Under the pieces are notes generated by a model. It did no database searches, was not told the origin of the DNA, and was given only the letters and a program-made list of their open reading frames with translations. 39,326 nt of DNA from Pseudomonadota bacterium (GTDB lineage Bacteria; Pseudomonadota; Alphaproteobacteria; UBA6615), in assembly GCA_027618305.1 (NCBI GenBank), contig JAQCFD010000003.1:1-39326 (forward strand), read 5' to 3'. Made by a program: the position numbers and the translations under genes. Shown here piece by piece: positions 9,592 to 19,392 of this stretch (position 1 is the stretch's first letter; each line of letters opens with the position of its first letter).

Positions 9592-9749
9592 TTCGGGAGT
9601 CTGCCTCCGTGGAACCGCACCGATCAATTTTTTTGATAACCCTGTTGTGGTCGACCTCCCGATACAGGCAAGATCATACTAACAAAATAAGAAAGAACCG
9701 CCTACGTGGGGGAAATCCAACAGCGGATACCAAACCAGGGAGTATCAAA

Positions 9750-10781
9750 ATGAAAGCGAAACTACTGACAGGCATCGTTGCCGTTGCCGGCCTCATGGCG
9801 ATTGGCAGCAATGTAAACACCGCACACGCGGCCACGCTGGACGATGTCCGCGCCGCCGGCGAATAGAAATGCGGCATCAACACGGGCCTTCCCGGCTTTG
9901 CGTATACCGATGACAAGGGCAACTGGACCGGCTTCGACGTCGCCTATTGCCGCGCGCTCGCCGGCGCCGTGCTCGGCGATCCGAACAAGGTGAAATGGGT
10001 CAACCTGACCGGCAAGAACCGTTTCCCGGCGCTGACCTCGGGCGAGATCGATGTGCTGTCGCGCAACACGACATGGACCTTCTCGCGCGATGTCGATCTG
10101 GGCTTTACCTTCGTCGGTGTGAACTATTACGACGGCCAGGGCTTCATCGGCCGGACTGCATTGGGCGCGAAAAGCCTGAAGGAGCTCGATGGCGCCTCCA
10201 TCTGCATCCAGACGGGCACGACCACCCAGCTCAATCTGGCGGATTATTTCCGGTCCAACTCGATCAGCTACGAACCCGTACCGATCGAAACCAACGAAGA
10301 GGCCCGCAAGGCGTATGAAGCCGAACGTTGCGACGCCTACACCACGGACGCATCGGGCCTCGCGGCCACACGTTCGACCTTCCCGGACGCCCAGGCGCAT
10401 ATGATTTTCCCGGAGATCATCTCCAAGGAACCTCTGGGACCGCTGGTGCGCCAGGGTGATGATCAGTGGGCGGACATCGCGCGCTGGACCCTCAATGCGC
10501 TGATCAACGCCGAGGAGATGGGCATTACCCAGGCCAATGTCGATGAACTCGCCAAGGGCACCGACAATCCGGAAATCAACCGTATGCTCGGCGCCGAAGG
10601 TTCGCTGGCCGAAATGCTTGGGCTGGATAAGGCCTGGGCGGTCAACGCGATCAAGGCCGAAGGCAATTACAGTGAGATTTTCGAGCGCTACCTCGGAAAG
10701 AGCACACCACTGGCTCTTGAGCGCGGGCTCAATGCCCTGTGGAAAGACGGCGGCATCCTCTACGCCCCGCCGATGCGATAG
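9750..10781 (+). pseudogene. aapJ: General L-amino acid ABC transporter substrate-binding protein AapJ, interrupted by in-frame TAG at 9864-9866
   Basis: Frame-continuous MKAKLLTGIVAVAGLMAIGSNVNTAHAATLDDVRAAGE*KCGINTGLPGFAYTDDKGNWTGFDVAYCRALAGAVLGDPNKVKWVNLTGKNRFPALTSGEIDVLSRNTTWTFSRD..; no frameshift; followed by aapQMP. Confidence 0.88.
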
Positions 10782-10790
10782 GCAACGTAT

Positions 10791-10818
10791 GAAGGCTCGC
10801 GGGAAACCGCGGGCCTTC
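10791..10818 (+). terminator. Strong stem-loop between aapJ and aapQ (attenuator or mRNA-stabilising hairpin)
   Basis: gaaggctcgcgg-gaaa-ccgcgggccttc, 12-bp stem with one G-U, followed by ttcgtttt. Confidence 0.65.
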
Positions 10819-10852
10819 TTCGTTTTGACCTGACAGCAACGGGCAGACTTTC

Positions 10853-12043
10853 GTGACGCAGACCACACCGACCGACAATGACGGACGGTTCGAATTTCGC
10901 CGGATCCTGACCGACGAACGCAGCCGCGGGATCGTTATCCAGATCGCCGTCGTGCTGGCGATTGCGGCATTTATTGCGTTCATCACATTCAACACGATCA
11001 CGAACCTGAAGAGCGCCGGGCTGGCGACGGGATTCGGGTTCCTGGCCGATCCGGCATTCTTCGACATCAACCAGCCCCTGATCGAATACACATCGCAATC
11101 TTCCTTCGCGCGCGCCCTGCTCGTCGGCCTTCTCAACACGATCATGGTGTCGGTACTCGGCATCGTTGCGGCGACCCTGATCGGGTTCATGGCCGGTGTC
11201 CTGCGCCTGTCCGACAACTGGCTTATCAGCCGTCTGGTGACGTCTTATGTCGAGTTCACCCGCAATGTACCGGTTCTGTTGCAGATCATTTTCTGGTGGG
11301 CGCTGCTGACAGGCCTGCCCAAGGTCCGCGACTCGCTCTCGATCGGCGATGTGGCGTTTCTCAACAACCGCGGCCTGCGGATGCCGGCACCGATCACGGA
11401 GCCCGGCTTCCTGTGGGTTGCCATCGCATTCTTTCTCGGCATCCTCGGCGCCATCCTGGTAAGCCGCTGGGCGCGCAAGCGCCAGGACCTTACGGGCCAG
11501 ATATTCCCGGCGGGCTGGGTGAGCCTCGGGCTCATTATCAGCCTCCCGCTTCTCGTTCACATCGCGCTGGGACAGCCGCTCGGCTGGGAGATTCCCCGAC
11601 GCACGCGCTTCAACTTCCAAGGCGGCATCAACCTGACGCCGGAACTGATCGCGCTCTGGCTGGCGCTCGCGACCTACACCGGCGCCTTCATTTCCGAGAT
11701 TGTGCGCGCGGGCATTCTGTCGGTCAGCCGCGGCCAGAGCGAAGCGGCCTTCGCGCTGGGCCTGCGCCCCAACCTGACGATGCGCAAGATCATCTTGCCC
11801 CAGGCCCTGCGGGTGATCATTCCGCCGCTCACCAGCCAGTATCTCAATCTGACCAAGAACTCGTCTCTGGCCATCGTCATTGGCTTCCAGGACCTGGTCT
11901 CGATCGGCGGATCGATTCTCAACCAGTCAGGCCATTCGCTCGAGATTGTCGGGATATGGATGGCGATCTATCTGTCCCTGAGCCTGGCGACCTCCGCCTA
12001 TATGAACTGGTACAACAAGCGTATCGCACTGGTGGAGCGCTAG
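10853..12043 (+). CDS. aapQ: General L-amino acid ABC transporter permease AapQ
   Basis: GTG start; EFTRNVPVLLQIIFWW, YTGAFISEIVRAGILSVSRGQSEAAFALGLRPNLTMRKIILPQALRVIIPPLTSQYLNLTKNSSLAIVIGFQDL. Confidence 0.92.
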   Translation: MTQTTPTDNDGRFEFRRILTDERSRGIVIQIAVVLAIAAFIAFITFNTITNLKSAGLATGFGFLADPAFFDINQPLIEYTSQSSFARALLVGLLNTIMVSVLGIVAATLIGFMAGVLRLSDNWLISRLVTSYVEFTRNVPVLLQIIFWWALLTGLPKVRDSLSIGDVAFLNNRGLRMPAPITEPGFLWVAIAFFLGILGAILVSRWARKRQDLTGQIFPAGWVSLGLIISLPLLVHIALGQPLGWEIPRRTRFNFQGGINLTPELIALWLALATYTGAFISEIVRAGILSVSRGQSEAAFALGLRPNLTMRKIILPQALRVIIPPLTSQYLNLTKNSSLAIVIGFQDLVSIGGSILNQSGHSLEIVGIWMAIYLSLSLATSAYMNWYNKRIALVER

Positions 12044-12046
12044 GCG

Positions 12047-13153
12047 ATGCACGAACCCTTCCACAGAACCCACGAAGAGATGCTTCCTGAGCGCCCCGCC
12101 CCGCTGGCGAGCGTCGGGCTTGTCGGTTGGCTGCGTGCGAGCCTTTTTTCGAGCCTGTCCAACACGATCCTGACCCTCGTCGCACTCTACATCCTGTGGC
12201 TCGCGGTCCCCACCTTCCTCGATTGGGCATTCTTCAGCGGCCAGCTTGCGGGCGAAGACCGGTTTTCCTGCGGCAACCACGGTGCCTGCTGGGCCTGGAT
12301 CGATCAGCGCATCGGTCAGTTTCTCTATGGCTTCTACCCGTCGGACGAGACCTGGCGGATCAACATCGCCTTCCTCCTGCTGTTCCCCGCACTGGCGCCA
12401 TGGTTGATGGACAATGTGCCGGGCAAGGCGCATCTGCGCTGGTTCTCCGTCATCTACCCGTTCATCGCGGTGTACCTGCTCGTCGGTGGCTTCGGGCTCG
12501 AAGAGGTGACGACCGACAAGCTCGGTGGCTTCAGCCTCAACCTCGTGGTCGGCCTTGCGGGTATCGTCCTCTCATTGCCGATCGGCATCCTGCTGGCGCT
12601 CGGCCGCCAGTCGCGCCTGCCCCTGATCCGCTGGTTCTCGATTATCTTTATCGAGGTGGTTCGGGGCGTCCCCCTGATCACGCTCCTGTTCGTCTCGAAC
12701 ATCATCCTTCCGATCTTCCTTCCCGCCGACGTGGCGCTGGACTCGGTGATCCGCGTGATCGTAATGGTGACGGCCTTCGCCTCGGCCTATATGGCGGAAG
12801 TCATCCGCGGCGGCCTGCAGGCGATCCCCAACGGCCAGTATGAAGCCGCCCAGGCCATGGGGCTGAACTATTGGAAATCCATGCGCCTGATTATCCTGCC
12901 TCAGGCCCTGAAGATTTCGATCCCGGGTATCGTCAACACCTTCATCGGCCTGTTCAAGGACACCACGCTGGTGATCGTGATCGGCCTGTTTGATATCCTG
13001 GGCATCGCCAATGCCATGGTCTCGAATGCCGACTGGCTCGGGCTTTCGTCCGAGACCTACGTCTTTGTGTCCTTCTTCTTCTTCGTGGTCTGCTTTGCCA
13101 TGTCGCGCTATTCGATGCGCCTGGAAAGCAAACTCGACACCGACAAACGCTGA
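12047..13153 (+). CDS. aapM: General L-amino acid ABC transporter permease AapM
   Basis: SRLPLIRWFSIIFIEVVRGVPLITLLF, AYMAEVIRGGLQAIPNGQYEAAQAMGLNYWKSMRLIILPQALKISIPGIVNTFIGLFKDTTLV. Confidence 0.92.
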   Translation: MHEPFHRTHEEMLPERPAPLASVGLVGWLRASLFSSLSNTILTLVALYILWLAVPTFLDWAFFSGQLAGEDRFSCGNHGACWAWIDQRIGQFLYGFYPSDETWRINIAFLLLFPALAPWLMDNVPGKAHLRWFSVIYPFIAVYLLVGGFGLEEVTTDKLGGFSLNLVVGLAGIVLSLPIGILLALGRQSRLPLIRWFSIIFIEVVRGVPLITLLFVSNIILPIFLPADVALDSVIRVIVMVTAFASAYMAEVIRGGLQAIPNGQYEAAQAMGLNYWKSMRLIILPQALKISIPGIVNTFIGLFKDTTLVIVIGLFDILGIANAMVSNADWLGLSSETYVFVSFFFFVVCFAMSRYSMRLESKLDTDKR

Positions 13154-13165
13154 CCGGAGGGCCCG

Positions 13166-13930
13166 ATGTCCGCAACCGACCAAGCCGTGAACGAGGCGCC
13201 CGTCATTGAAATCGAGGGCCTGAACAAGTGGTACGGCGCATTTCATGTCCTGCGCGACATCAACCTGTCGGTCGATCAGAGCGAGCGGATCGTCATCTGC
13301 GGCCCGTCGGGCAGCGGCAAATCCACCCTGATCCGCTGCATCAACCGGCTCGAGGAACATCAGGAAGGCCGCATCGTCGTCAACGGCACCCGCCTGACCA
13401 ACGATCTCAAGCAGATCGACACGATCCGGCGCGAGGTCGGCATGGTGTTTCAGTCGTTCAATCTGTTCCCCCACCTCACCGTGCTGGAAAACTGCACCCT
13501 GGCCCCGATCTGGGTTCGCAAAACCCCCAAGGCCGAGGCCGAGGCGGTTGCGATGGAGTATCTCGAGCGGGTCAAAATCCCCGAGCAGGCGTCGAAATTC
13601 CCGGGCCAGCTGTCGGGCGGCCAGCAGCAACGTGTCGCCATTGCACGCTCCCTGTGCATGAAGCCCAAGATCATGCTGTTCGATGAACCGACCTCGGCAC
13701 TCGACCCTGAGATGATCAAGGAAGTGCTCGACGTGATGGTCGACCTGGCGGACACGGGCATGACCATGCTGGTTGTCACCCATGAAATGGGCTTTGCATC
13801 GCAGGTCGCCGACCGGGTCATTTTCATGGACGAAGGCCAGATCGTGGAGCAGAACAATCCCGATGAATTCTTCAACAATCCGAAGTCGGAGCGGACCAAG
13901 CTGTTCCTGAGCCAAATCCTGAGTCACTGA
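13166..13930 (+). CDS. aapP: General L-amino acid ABC transporter ATP-binding protein AapP
   Basis: Walker [10 protein letters not shown], signature [15 protein letters not shown], Walker [15 protein letters not shown]. Confidence 0.94.
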   Translation: MSATDQAVNEAPVIEIEGLNKWYGAFHVLRDINLSVDQSERIVICGPSGSGKSTLIRCINRLEEHQEGRIVVNGTRLTNDLKQIDTIRREVGMVFQSFNLFPHLTVLENCTLAPIWVRKTPKAEAEAVAMEYLERVKIPEQASKFPGQLSGGQQQRVAIARSLCMKPKIMLFDEPTSALDPEMIKEVLDVMVDLADTGMTMLVVTHEMGFASQVADRVIFMDEGQIVEQNNPDEFFNNPKSERTKLFLSQILSH

Positions 13931-13963
13931 CGCCGCGGCGCGAGCGAAGGTTTGCGGAGACCC

Positions 13964-14016
13964 CGTCCTTCGACAGGCTCAGGACGAGGCCCTCATACTG
14001 AGCCTGTCGAAATATG
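13964..14016. repeat. Imperfect inverted repeat, same family as 2466-2532
   Basis: cgtccttcgacaggctcaggacgagg (13964-13989) and cctcatactgagcctgtcgaaatatg (13991-14016). Confidence 0.85.
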
Positions 14017-14052
14017 CGGGCCGTCGCCCCAAATCTTTCAAGTAGATATTCA

Positions 14053-14979
14053 ATGTTCGAAACATTTCTCGCGCTCGCGCCCGTCTTTCTGCTGATCGCC
14101 ATCGGCTGGGCACTGAAGGCCCTGTGGCTGCGCGACGAGGCGATGTGGCGTCCGGCGGAAAAACTCGCCTACTTCGTGCTGATTCCAGCGCTGGTTGTCC
14201 ATGATTTGTACAACGCGGATCTCGCATCCCTGCCCTTCTCGCGCATGGTCATCGCGCTTCTGGGGGCCGTGATCATCGTCGCCCTGGCCCTGCTGGCCCT
14301 GCGCCCCCTGTTATCGAAGATCCTGGTCGAGGGGGACGCGAGCTTCACCTCCGTTTTCCAGGGCTCGATCCGGGCCAACTTCTTCATCACCCTTGCCGCC
14401 GCACCGGCGCTTCTGCCGGCGGATGGGGCGGCATTGGTCATCATCGCCGTCGCATTTTTCACGGTTACGGCAAACATCCTCAGTGTATTGGTGCTGGCGC
14501 GCTGGGGCCGCGACGGCAAGGCGGATCTCGGCGCCCTGATCAAACGCCTCGCGACCAATCCATTCATCGTCGCCACCCTGGTCGGGATCGCCGTCAACCT
14601 GTCCGCAGTACCAGTACCCCGGGTCGTGGATTCCACCTTCGCCCTGCTCGCCGCGGCCGGGTTGCCCCTGGCGCTGCTGACGGCGGGTGCGGGCCTTCGG
14701 CTTGCAACGGTTGGGGTGCATTTGCCGGGGATATTCATCGCCAGCCTCGGCAAGCTTTTGATCCTCCCGGCCGTGGCCGTGGGGCTCGGGACGCTGCTCG
14801 GCCTCGAAGCCTCGGTGGTCGCCATGCTGGTGCTGTTCCACAGCCAACCCACCGCCATCACGTCCTATGTGCTGGCCAGGCAGATGGGGGGCGATCATGA
14901 GCTGATGGCGGGCATCCTGACGACCCAGACATTGCTGGCCGTTTTCACCGTTCCGGTCATGCTGGCGATGTTCACATAG
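14053..14979 (+). CDS. AEC (auxin efflux carrier) family transporter
   Basis: Multi-helix protein MFETFLALAPVFLLIAIGWALK..., FVLIPALVVHDLYNADL, LVLFHSQPTAITSYVLARQMGGDHELMAGILTTQTLLAVFTVPVML. Confidence 0.88.
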   Translation: MFETFLALAPVFLLIAIGWALKALWLRDEAMWRPAEKLAYFVLIPALVVHDLYNADLASLPFSRMVIALLGAVIIVALALLALRPLLSKILVEGDASFTSVFQGSIRANFFITLAAAPALLPADGAALVIIAVAFFTVTANILSVLVLARWGRDGKADLGALIKRLATNPFIVATLVGIAVNLSAVPVPRVVDSTFALLAAAGLPLALLTAGAGLRLATVGVHLPGIFIASLGKLLILPAVAVGLGTLLGLEASVVAMLVLFHSQPTAITSYVLARQMGGDHELMAGILTTQTLLAVFTVPVMLAMFT

Positions 14980-15102
14980 ATTTATGGCGGTTTGTGACGG
15001 GACCCAAAGCGCGCGCCCGCGAACGCCTTGCCTGACAGTCTCAGACGGCTACACTCGCACCTGGACGTGACAGAATCCCATATTCAGCAAAGTGGCGATG
15101 CC

Positions 15103-15546
15103 ATGAAAATTGAAACCATCGACCATATCGGCATCCGCGTCGCGGACCTCGACCGCGCCCTGGCCTTCTACACGCTGTTCGGATTCAAGCAGATCGGGAA
15201 AGCGGGAAACGATCCTGTTGCCGTGGTCATGAACGACGCCGGGGTCGAACTGAACCTGGTCTTCAACGCCAACGACGACAATGGTGGCGACAATATTCTG
15301 ATGGATGGGGACACGAAATATCCCGGCTTTACCCATGTGGCGTTTCGCGTCGATTCCATCGCCGGCAGCATCCGACTGCTGAACGAAAACAACATCGAGA
15401 TCACACAAGGGCCCGTGAAATTCGGGCGCGGCGGGCATGTGTCCGTCTTCCTGCGTGACCCCGACCGCAACACCATCGAACTGCGCGGCCGCGAGGAGGA
15501 TCTATCCGATCTCGGCGGCGTTGAATCCTACGAAAACGAAAATTGA
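15103..15546 (+). CDS. VOC (glyoxalase/bleomycin resistance) family protein
   Basis: MKIETIDHIGIRVADLDRALAFYTLFGFK...GFTHVAFRVDSI...VSVFLRDPDRNTIELRG. Confidence 0.92.
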   Translation: MKIETIDHIGIRVADLDRALAFYTLFGFKQIGKAGNDPVAVVMNDAGVELNLVFNANDDNGGDNILMDGDTKYPGFTHVAFRVDSIAGSIRLLNENNIEITQGPVKFGRGGHVSVFLRDPDRNTIELRGREEDLSDLGGVESYENEN

Positions 15547-15573
15547 GAATCCTGACCCTTCCGCGACGGCTAT

Positions 15574-16231
15574 TCAGTCCACGGTAACAGCAGCAAGAAA
15601 TGTCGAGCCGGCGAATTCCTGATCGGTCAGGCGCCGACGATTCGGACGACCGGGCCACGGGTCGCGGACAATAATGTTCTGCAATTGATAATTGCCGAAA
15701 TTGTCCTCGACCCATTCCATCGCCGTCATCAGAGTTGCGTGCCCCAGCGCACCATTGATGAGCGGCGTATCATTTGCCAGAAACCATGACGCCTGCTCAA
15801 GCGCTGCCGGATTCACAATCCCGAACTGCAAATCCGCCAAAACCTGGGCGGATGCGTAGAATTCGTTCCCATTACGGTCCTGCCATTGTCCCTCGATCGC
15901 CGACACAATTCCCGGGCCTGCCGCTGGTTCGCAGATGAATTGATTGCCATAGAGCTTCTCGACGATCGCCTCCTGCGGCACATCGAACCCCGCGATGCCA
16001 AAGGCCGCCTCGATGCAAGCAGCCCAGCACCATTGGTCACAGTTTTTGGCCTACCACCTGTCCCACATTGACGCCGACCGCACATTCGCGGGCCAAACCA
16101 GCGCCGTAGGGTACCCAGGGACCACAACTTCCGGCAGCAGCAGCTTCATTCGAGACCATGCCCATACCACCCATCGCCGCGAGAGACGCCGCCCCCACAC
16201 TTCGAATAAACTGTCGTCTCGACATCTCCAT
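15574..16231 (-). pseudogene. Tat-signal papain-like cysteine protease, frame broken at an A5 tract (16043-16047)
   Basis: N-part MEMSRRQFIRSVGAASLAAMGGMGMVSNEAAAAGSC..VGQVVGQ; other-frame NCDQWCWAACIEAAFGIAGFDVPQEAIVEKLYG...GALGHATLMTAMEW...NIIVRDPWPGRPNRRRLTDQEFAG (Cys, His and Asp/Asn-site motifs). Removing one A joins the frames (218 aa). Confidence 0.78.
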
Positions 16232-16424
16232 AGAACAATCCTAGGTTATATTCGTTTGTCTATAAACAATTTTACGTGGCATTTTTCGCAGCTGCAAATA
16301 TTCGATTTTTCACACCACAGTTAGAAAATTCGGACCGCAGCGAACGCTCTCTTGCATTACGGTCCGATCTCCACCAGCTTACGCGCCAAAGCCTGGATAT
16401 CGGGCGATTGAGAAAGGTTTCAAC

Positions 16425-17129
16425 ATGCAGCTGATCGATCTGAGTGGCGAGATTTTCCACAAGTGCCCAACGCTGGCGAACCATCCGCCGGCGGTGATCA
16501 CCGACTGGAACACCCATGACACCTACCGCGAGGCCGAGGGGGTCAGATTCTCGATCGCGTCCAAGTTCATGTCCTTCGGTGAACACACCGGCAGCCATGT
16601 GGACGCGCCGGTGCATTTCGACGCCGACCCGAACGCGTTGTCCGTCGATCAGATGCCTCTGGAGGATTTCTACACCGATGCCGTCTGCCTCGACCTGTCC
16701 CACAAGGAACTAAAGAGCCGGATCACGGTCGAAGACCTCGAGGCCGCCGAGAAGGCCGCGGGCATCGAGATTCGGCCGCGCGATACGGTGTTTCTTTATA
16801 TGGCCCATTACGACCGGACCTTTGGCACGCCGGAATTCCTCACGGATTTCCCGGGCCTGACCAAGGAATCCGCCGAATGGCTGGGTGCCAAGGGGATCGT
16901 CATGTTCGGCGTCGAGGCCGTGAGCCCGGGCCGCCCCGGCAAGGATAATTTCGAGGTGCATCTGGTATGCCGCGACATGGGCTTCACCCATATGGAAGGG
17001 CTCACCAACCTCGATAAGGTCGTCGGCAAGGGGCGGTTCCGCTTTATCGGGTTTCCGCTGAAGATTCGCGGCGGGACGGGAAGCCCCATCCGCGCCGTCG
17101 CCGTCCTTGGCGAGAATAGCGCCGAATAG
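16425..17129 (+). CDS. Cyclase / kynurenine formamidase-like family protein
   Basis: Metal-binding motif HTGSHVDAPVHF; MQLIDLSGEIFHKCP start. Confidence 0.88.
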   Translation: MQLIDLSGEIFHKCPTLANHPPAVITDWNTHDTYREAEGVRFSIASKFMSFGEHTGSHVDAPVHFDADPNALSVDQMPLEDFYTDAVCLDLSHKELKSRITVEDLEAAEKAAGIEIRPRDTVFLYMAHYDRTFGTPEFLTDFPGLTKESAEWLGAKGIVMFGVEAVSPGRPGKDNFEVHLVCRDMGFTHMEGLTNLDKVVGKGRFRFIGFPLKIRGGTGSPIRAVAVLGENSAE

Positions 17130-17132
17130 CCC

Positions 17133-17870
17133 CTATTCGGCGGTCAGGCCTCCGTCGACGGCAATCACCTGCCCCGTCAGCGAGGGTCCGGCGCTCGCCA
17201 GGTAGAGCACGGCGTCGGCAATCTCCTGCGCGGCGGGGAAATCACCCGTGGGAATGCGCGCCTGCATGCGTGCGCGATGGTCGGGGTCTTGCAGGAGGAC
17301 CTGACGAGATTCCGTCATCACGGTCCCCGGTGCGACAGCATTCACGCGAATGCCCGCCTTGGCCCACTCGATGGCCAGCATGCGGGTCATCTGAATCAGC
17401 CCGCCCTTGGAAATGCCGTAGACCGAGCGACCCGCAAATCCGGTCATCCCGTGGGTCGATGCGATATTGACGACCGAGCCGGGCTTTCCCGCATCCATGC
17501 AATGTTCGGCGAGGCGCGCGGCCGCGAAATAGGCGCCCTTGAGATTGATGCCGATGACCGAATCCCACTCCTCCCAGGTGACGTCGACCGCCTGCTGCAG
17601 GAGCGTGCGACCGGCATTGTTTACGAGGGTGTCGAGCCCGCCCAGACCATCAATGGCCGCCGCGACCCCGTCACGGATACTCGCTTCGGACTCGAGCTCG
17701 ATTTCGACAGGCATGGCCGTCACACCGGACAGATCCGGGTGGGTCATCACCTCGTCCAGCAGCCCGATTTCGCGGTCCGCGAGCGCCACGTCGTAGCCGG
17801 CGCGGGCCAGGGTGAGTGCCGTTTCCCGGCCCAGGCCGGTTGACGCACCGGTTACAAGTGCCTTGCTCAT
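17133..17870 (-). CDS. SDR family NAD(P)-dependent oxidoreductase
   Basis: MSKALVTGASTGLGRETALTLARAG (TGxxxGxG), NNAG, YGISKGG (YxxxK), C-terminal GQVIAVDGGLT. Confidence 0.94.
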   Translation of the reverse strand: MSKALVTGASTGLGRETALTLARAGYDVALADREIGLLDEVMTHPDLSGVTAMPVEIELESEASIRDGVAAAIDGLGGLDTLVNNAGRTLLQQAVDVTWEEWDSVIGINLKGAYFAAARLAEHCMDAGKPGSVVNIASTHGMTGFAGRSVYGISKGGLIQMTRMLAIEWAKAGIRVNAVAPGTVMTESRQVLLQDPDHRARMQARIPTGDFPAAQEIADAVLYLASAGPSLTGQVIAVDGGLTAE

Positions 17871-18406
17871 GCCGACACCTTCAGGTCGCCGGCCGCGTCG
17901 CGTGCGAGGCCGGTCTCGGACGCCGCATCGGTGATCGTCGGATGCCATTCGACACGCCCGGCCTCAGGACCGCCGATGATTGTTAGCAATGTTCCGGTGC
18001 CCTCGCCGACATGACGGAAGCCGCGATAAACGCCCATGGGCACACTGATCGAATCGAACGGCTCAAGTGTAACCGCGTTTTCGCCGTCGTCGGTCGCCCA
18101 ATAGACCTCCCACGGCCCGATCAGCGGCATGAAGACTTCTTCGGTCTCATGGGAATGCAGGGCGGCGCCGTTGCCCTTCTCGGCCTGGATCATGCCGAGG
18201 TTGAAACCTTTGGCCGGCAACGGGATGTTCGGGCGGAGCTCCGGCTTGTCCGTGGCCTCGACCACGCCCATGCCGACGATGTTGATCTTGAAGCGCTTGT
18301 GCCCCGGGAGACGGCTGTCGACAAACGCCTCGTCCGACCCTGTCAGCTTGGAAAACCGTGCGACAAAGGCTTCCATTTCCGTGACCGAAAGATTGTTGAC
18401 GTCCAT
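17867..18406 (-). CDS. Cupin domain protein
   Basis: GNGAALHSHETEEVFMPLIGPWEVYW...PFDSISVPMGVYRGFRHVGEGTGTLLTIIGG. Confidence 0.85.
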   Translation of the reverse strand: MDVNNLSVTEMEAFVARFSKLTGSDEAFVDSRLPGHKRFKINIVGMGVVEATDKPELRPNIPLPAKGFNLGMIQAEKGNGAALHSHETEEVFMPLIGPWEVYWATDDGENAVTLEPFDSISVPMGVYRGFRHVGEGTGTLLTIIGGPEAGRVEWHPTITDAASETGLARDAAGDLKVSA

Positions 18407-18435
18407 CGGGTGTCTCCTGATTTGAGCAGTACTGT

Positions 18436-19380
18436 CTAGGATGCGGCGGCCTCGGCGACCTTCTTCTCATGCACGGCCAGACCGGCGCGCGCCGCCAACA
18501 GGATCGGCGTGTGCAGCCCGGCGGCCTGAGCGCGGTCAACCATATCGCCGATGATGTGATCGCCCTCGGTGCGGTTTCCGGCCAGCACGTCGCGCAGCAT
18601 CGACGAGGCAAACTTCGAGCCCTGGGTCGAGAACATCTTCTCATAGGTCGCGATGACCTTCTCGGAGACCGTATGACCCAGCGCATCGGCCGTGTCCCGG
18701 CATTCGGCGAGCGCCGCCGTCAGGAACTCGGGACCGGACGGGGTATCGAGAATCTCGCCCACCAAACCGCGGGTCAGTGTGTTGACCGACGACATGGCGC
18801 ACAGCATGGCGAATTTGTCCCACATCACCTGGGAGACATTCGGGCTCGGATCGATGTCGAACTTGACCTTGTCATTGAGCGCTGCGAAGGCCTCGACCCG
18901 CGCCGACATGCCGCCCGCCATCTCGCCATAGGCGATACGGTGGAAGTCTCCGAAATGGGTGATGTCGCCGGTCTCCGGATCGCGCTTGGCGCCGATATAG
19001 CAGGTGCCGCCGAGCACCTTGTCGTCGCCGAACCGCGCCTGCATCAGATCGATCTGTTTCATGCCGTTCAGCAGCGGCAGGATCGTGGTCTGCGCCCCAA
19101 CGGCCGGTGCGATCACATCCATCGCCGCGCCGAGATCGTAGGCCTTGCAGGCCACGATAATCAGGTCGAACTCACCCGATAATTGATCGGCGGTCGCGGC
19201 GTTTACCGGGACCGTGAAATCGTCGAAGAAATCGCTGTGCACGATCAGGCCGCGTTCGGCGAGCTGGGCCTGCCGGTGCGGCCGCACCAGGAAGGTCACA
19301 TCGCAACCGGCTTCGGCCAGGCGACCGCCGAAATAGGCGCCGACGCCGCCGGCGCCGAACACAAGAATGCGCATACTCAT
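18436..19380 (-). CDS. 2-dehydropantoate 2-reductase (ApbA/PanE) family oxidoreductase
   Basis: MRILVFGAGGVGAYFGGRLAEAGCDVTFLVRP, VACKAYDL, QVMWDKFAMLCAMSSVNTLTRG. Confidence 0.9.
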   Translation of the reverse strand: MSMRILVFGAGGVGAYFGGRLAEAGCDVTFLVRPHRQAQLAERGLIVHSDFFDDFTVPVNAATADQLSGEFDLIIVACKAYDLGAAMDVIAPAVGAQTTILPLLNGMKQIDLMQARFGDDKVLGGTCYIGAKRDPETGDITHFGDFHRIAYGEMAGGMSARVEAFAALNDKVKFDIDPSPNVSQVMWDKFAMLCAMSSVNTLTRGLVGEILDTPSGPEFLTAALAECRDTADALGHTVSEKVIATYEKMFSTQGSKFASSMLRDVLAGNRTEGDHIIGDMVDRAQAAGLHTPILLAARAGLAVHEKKVAEAAAS

Positions 19381-19392
19381 GACAGTAATTTC

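Noticed and set aside
9864-9866. Amber codon as evidence of genetic recoding or pyrrolysine
   Set aside because: TAG is a normal terminator here (end of aapJ at 10781, end of glcF) and there is no pyl machinery or recoding context in the window; a mutation or base error is more likely.
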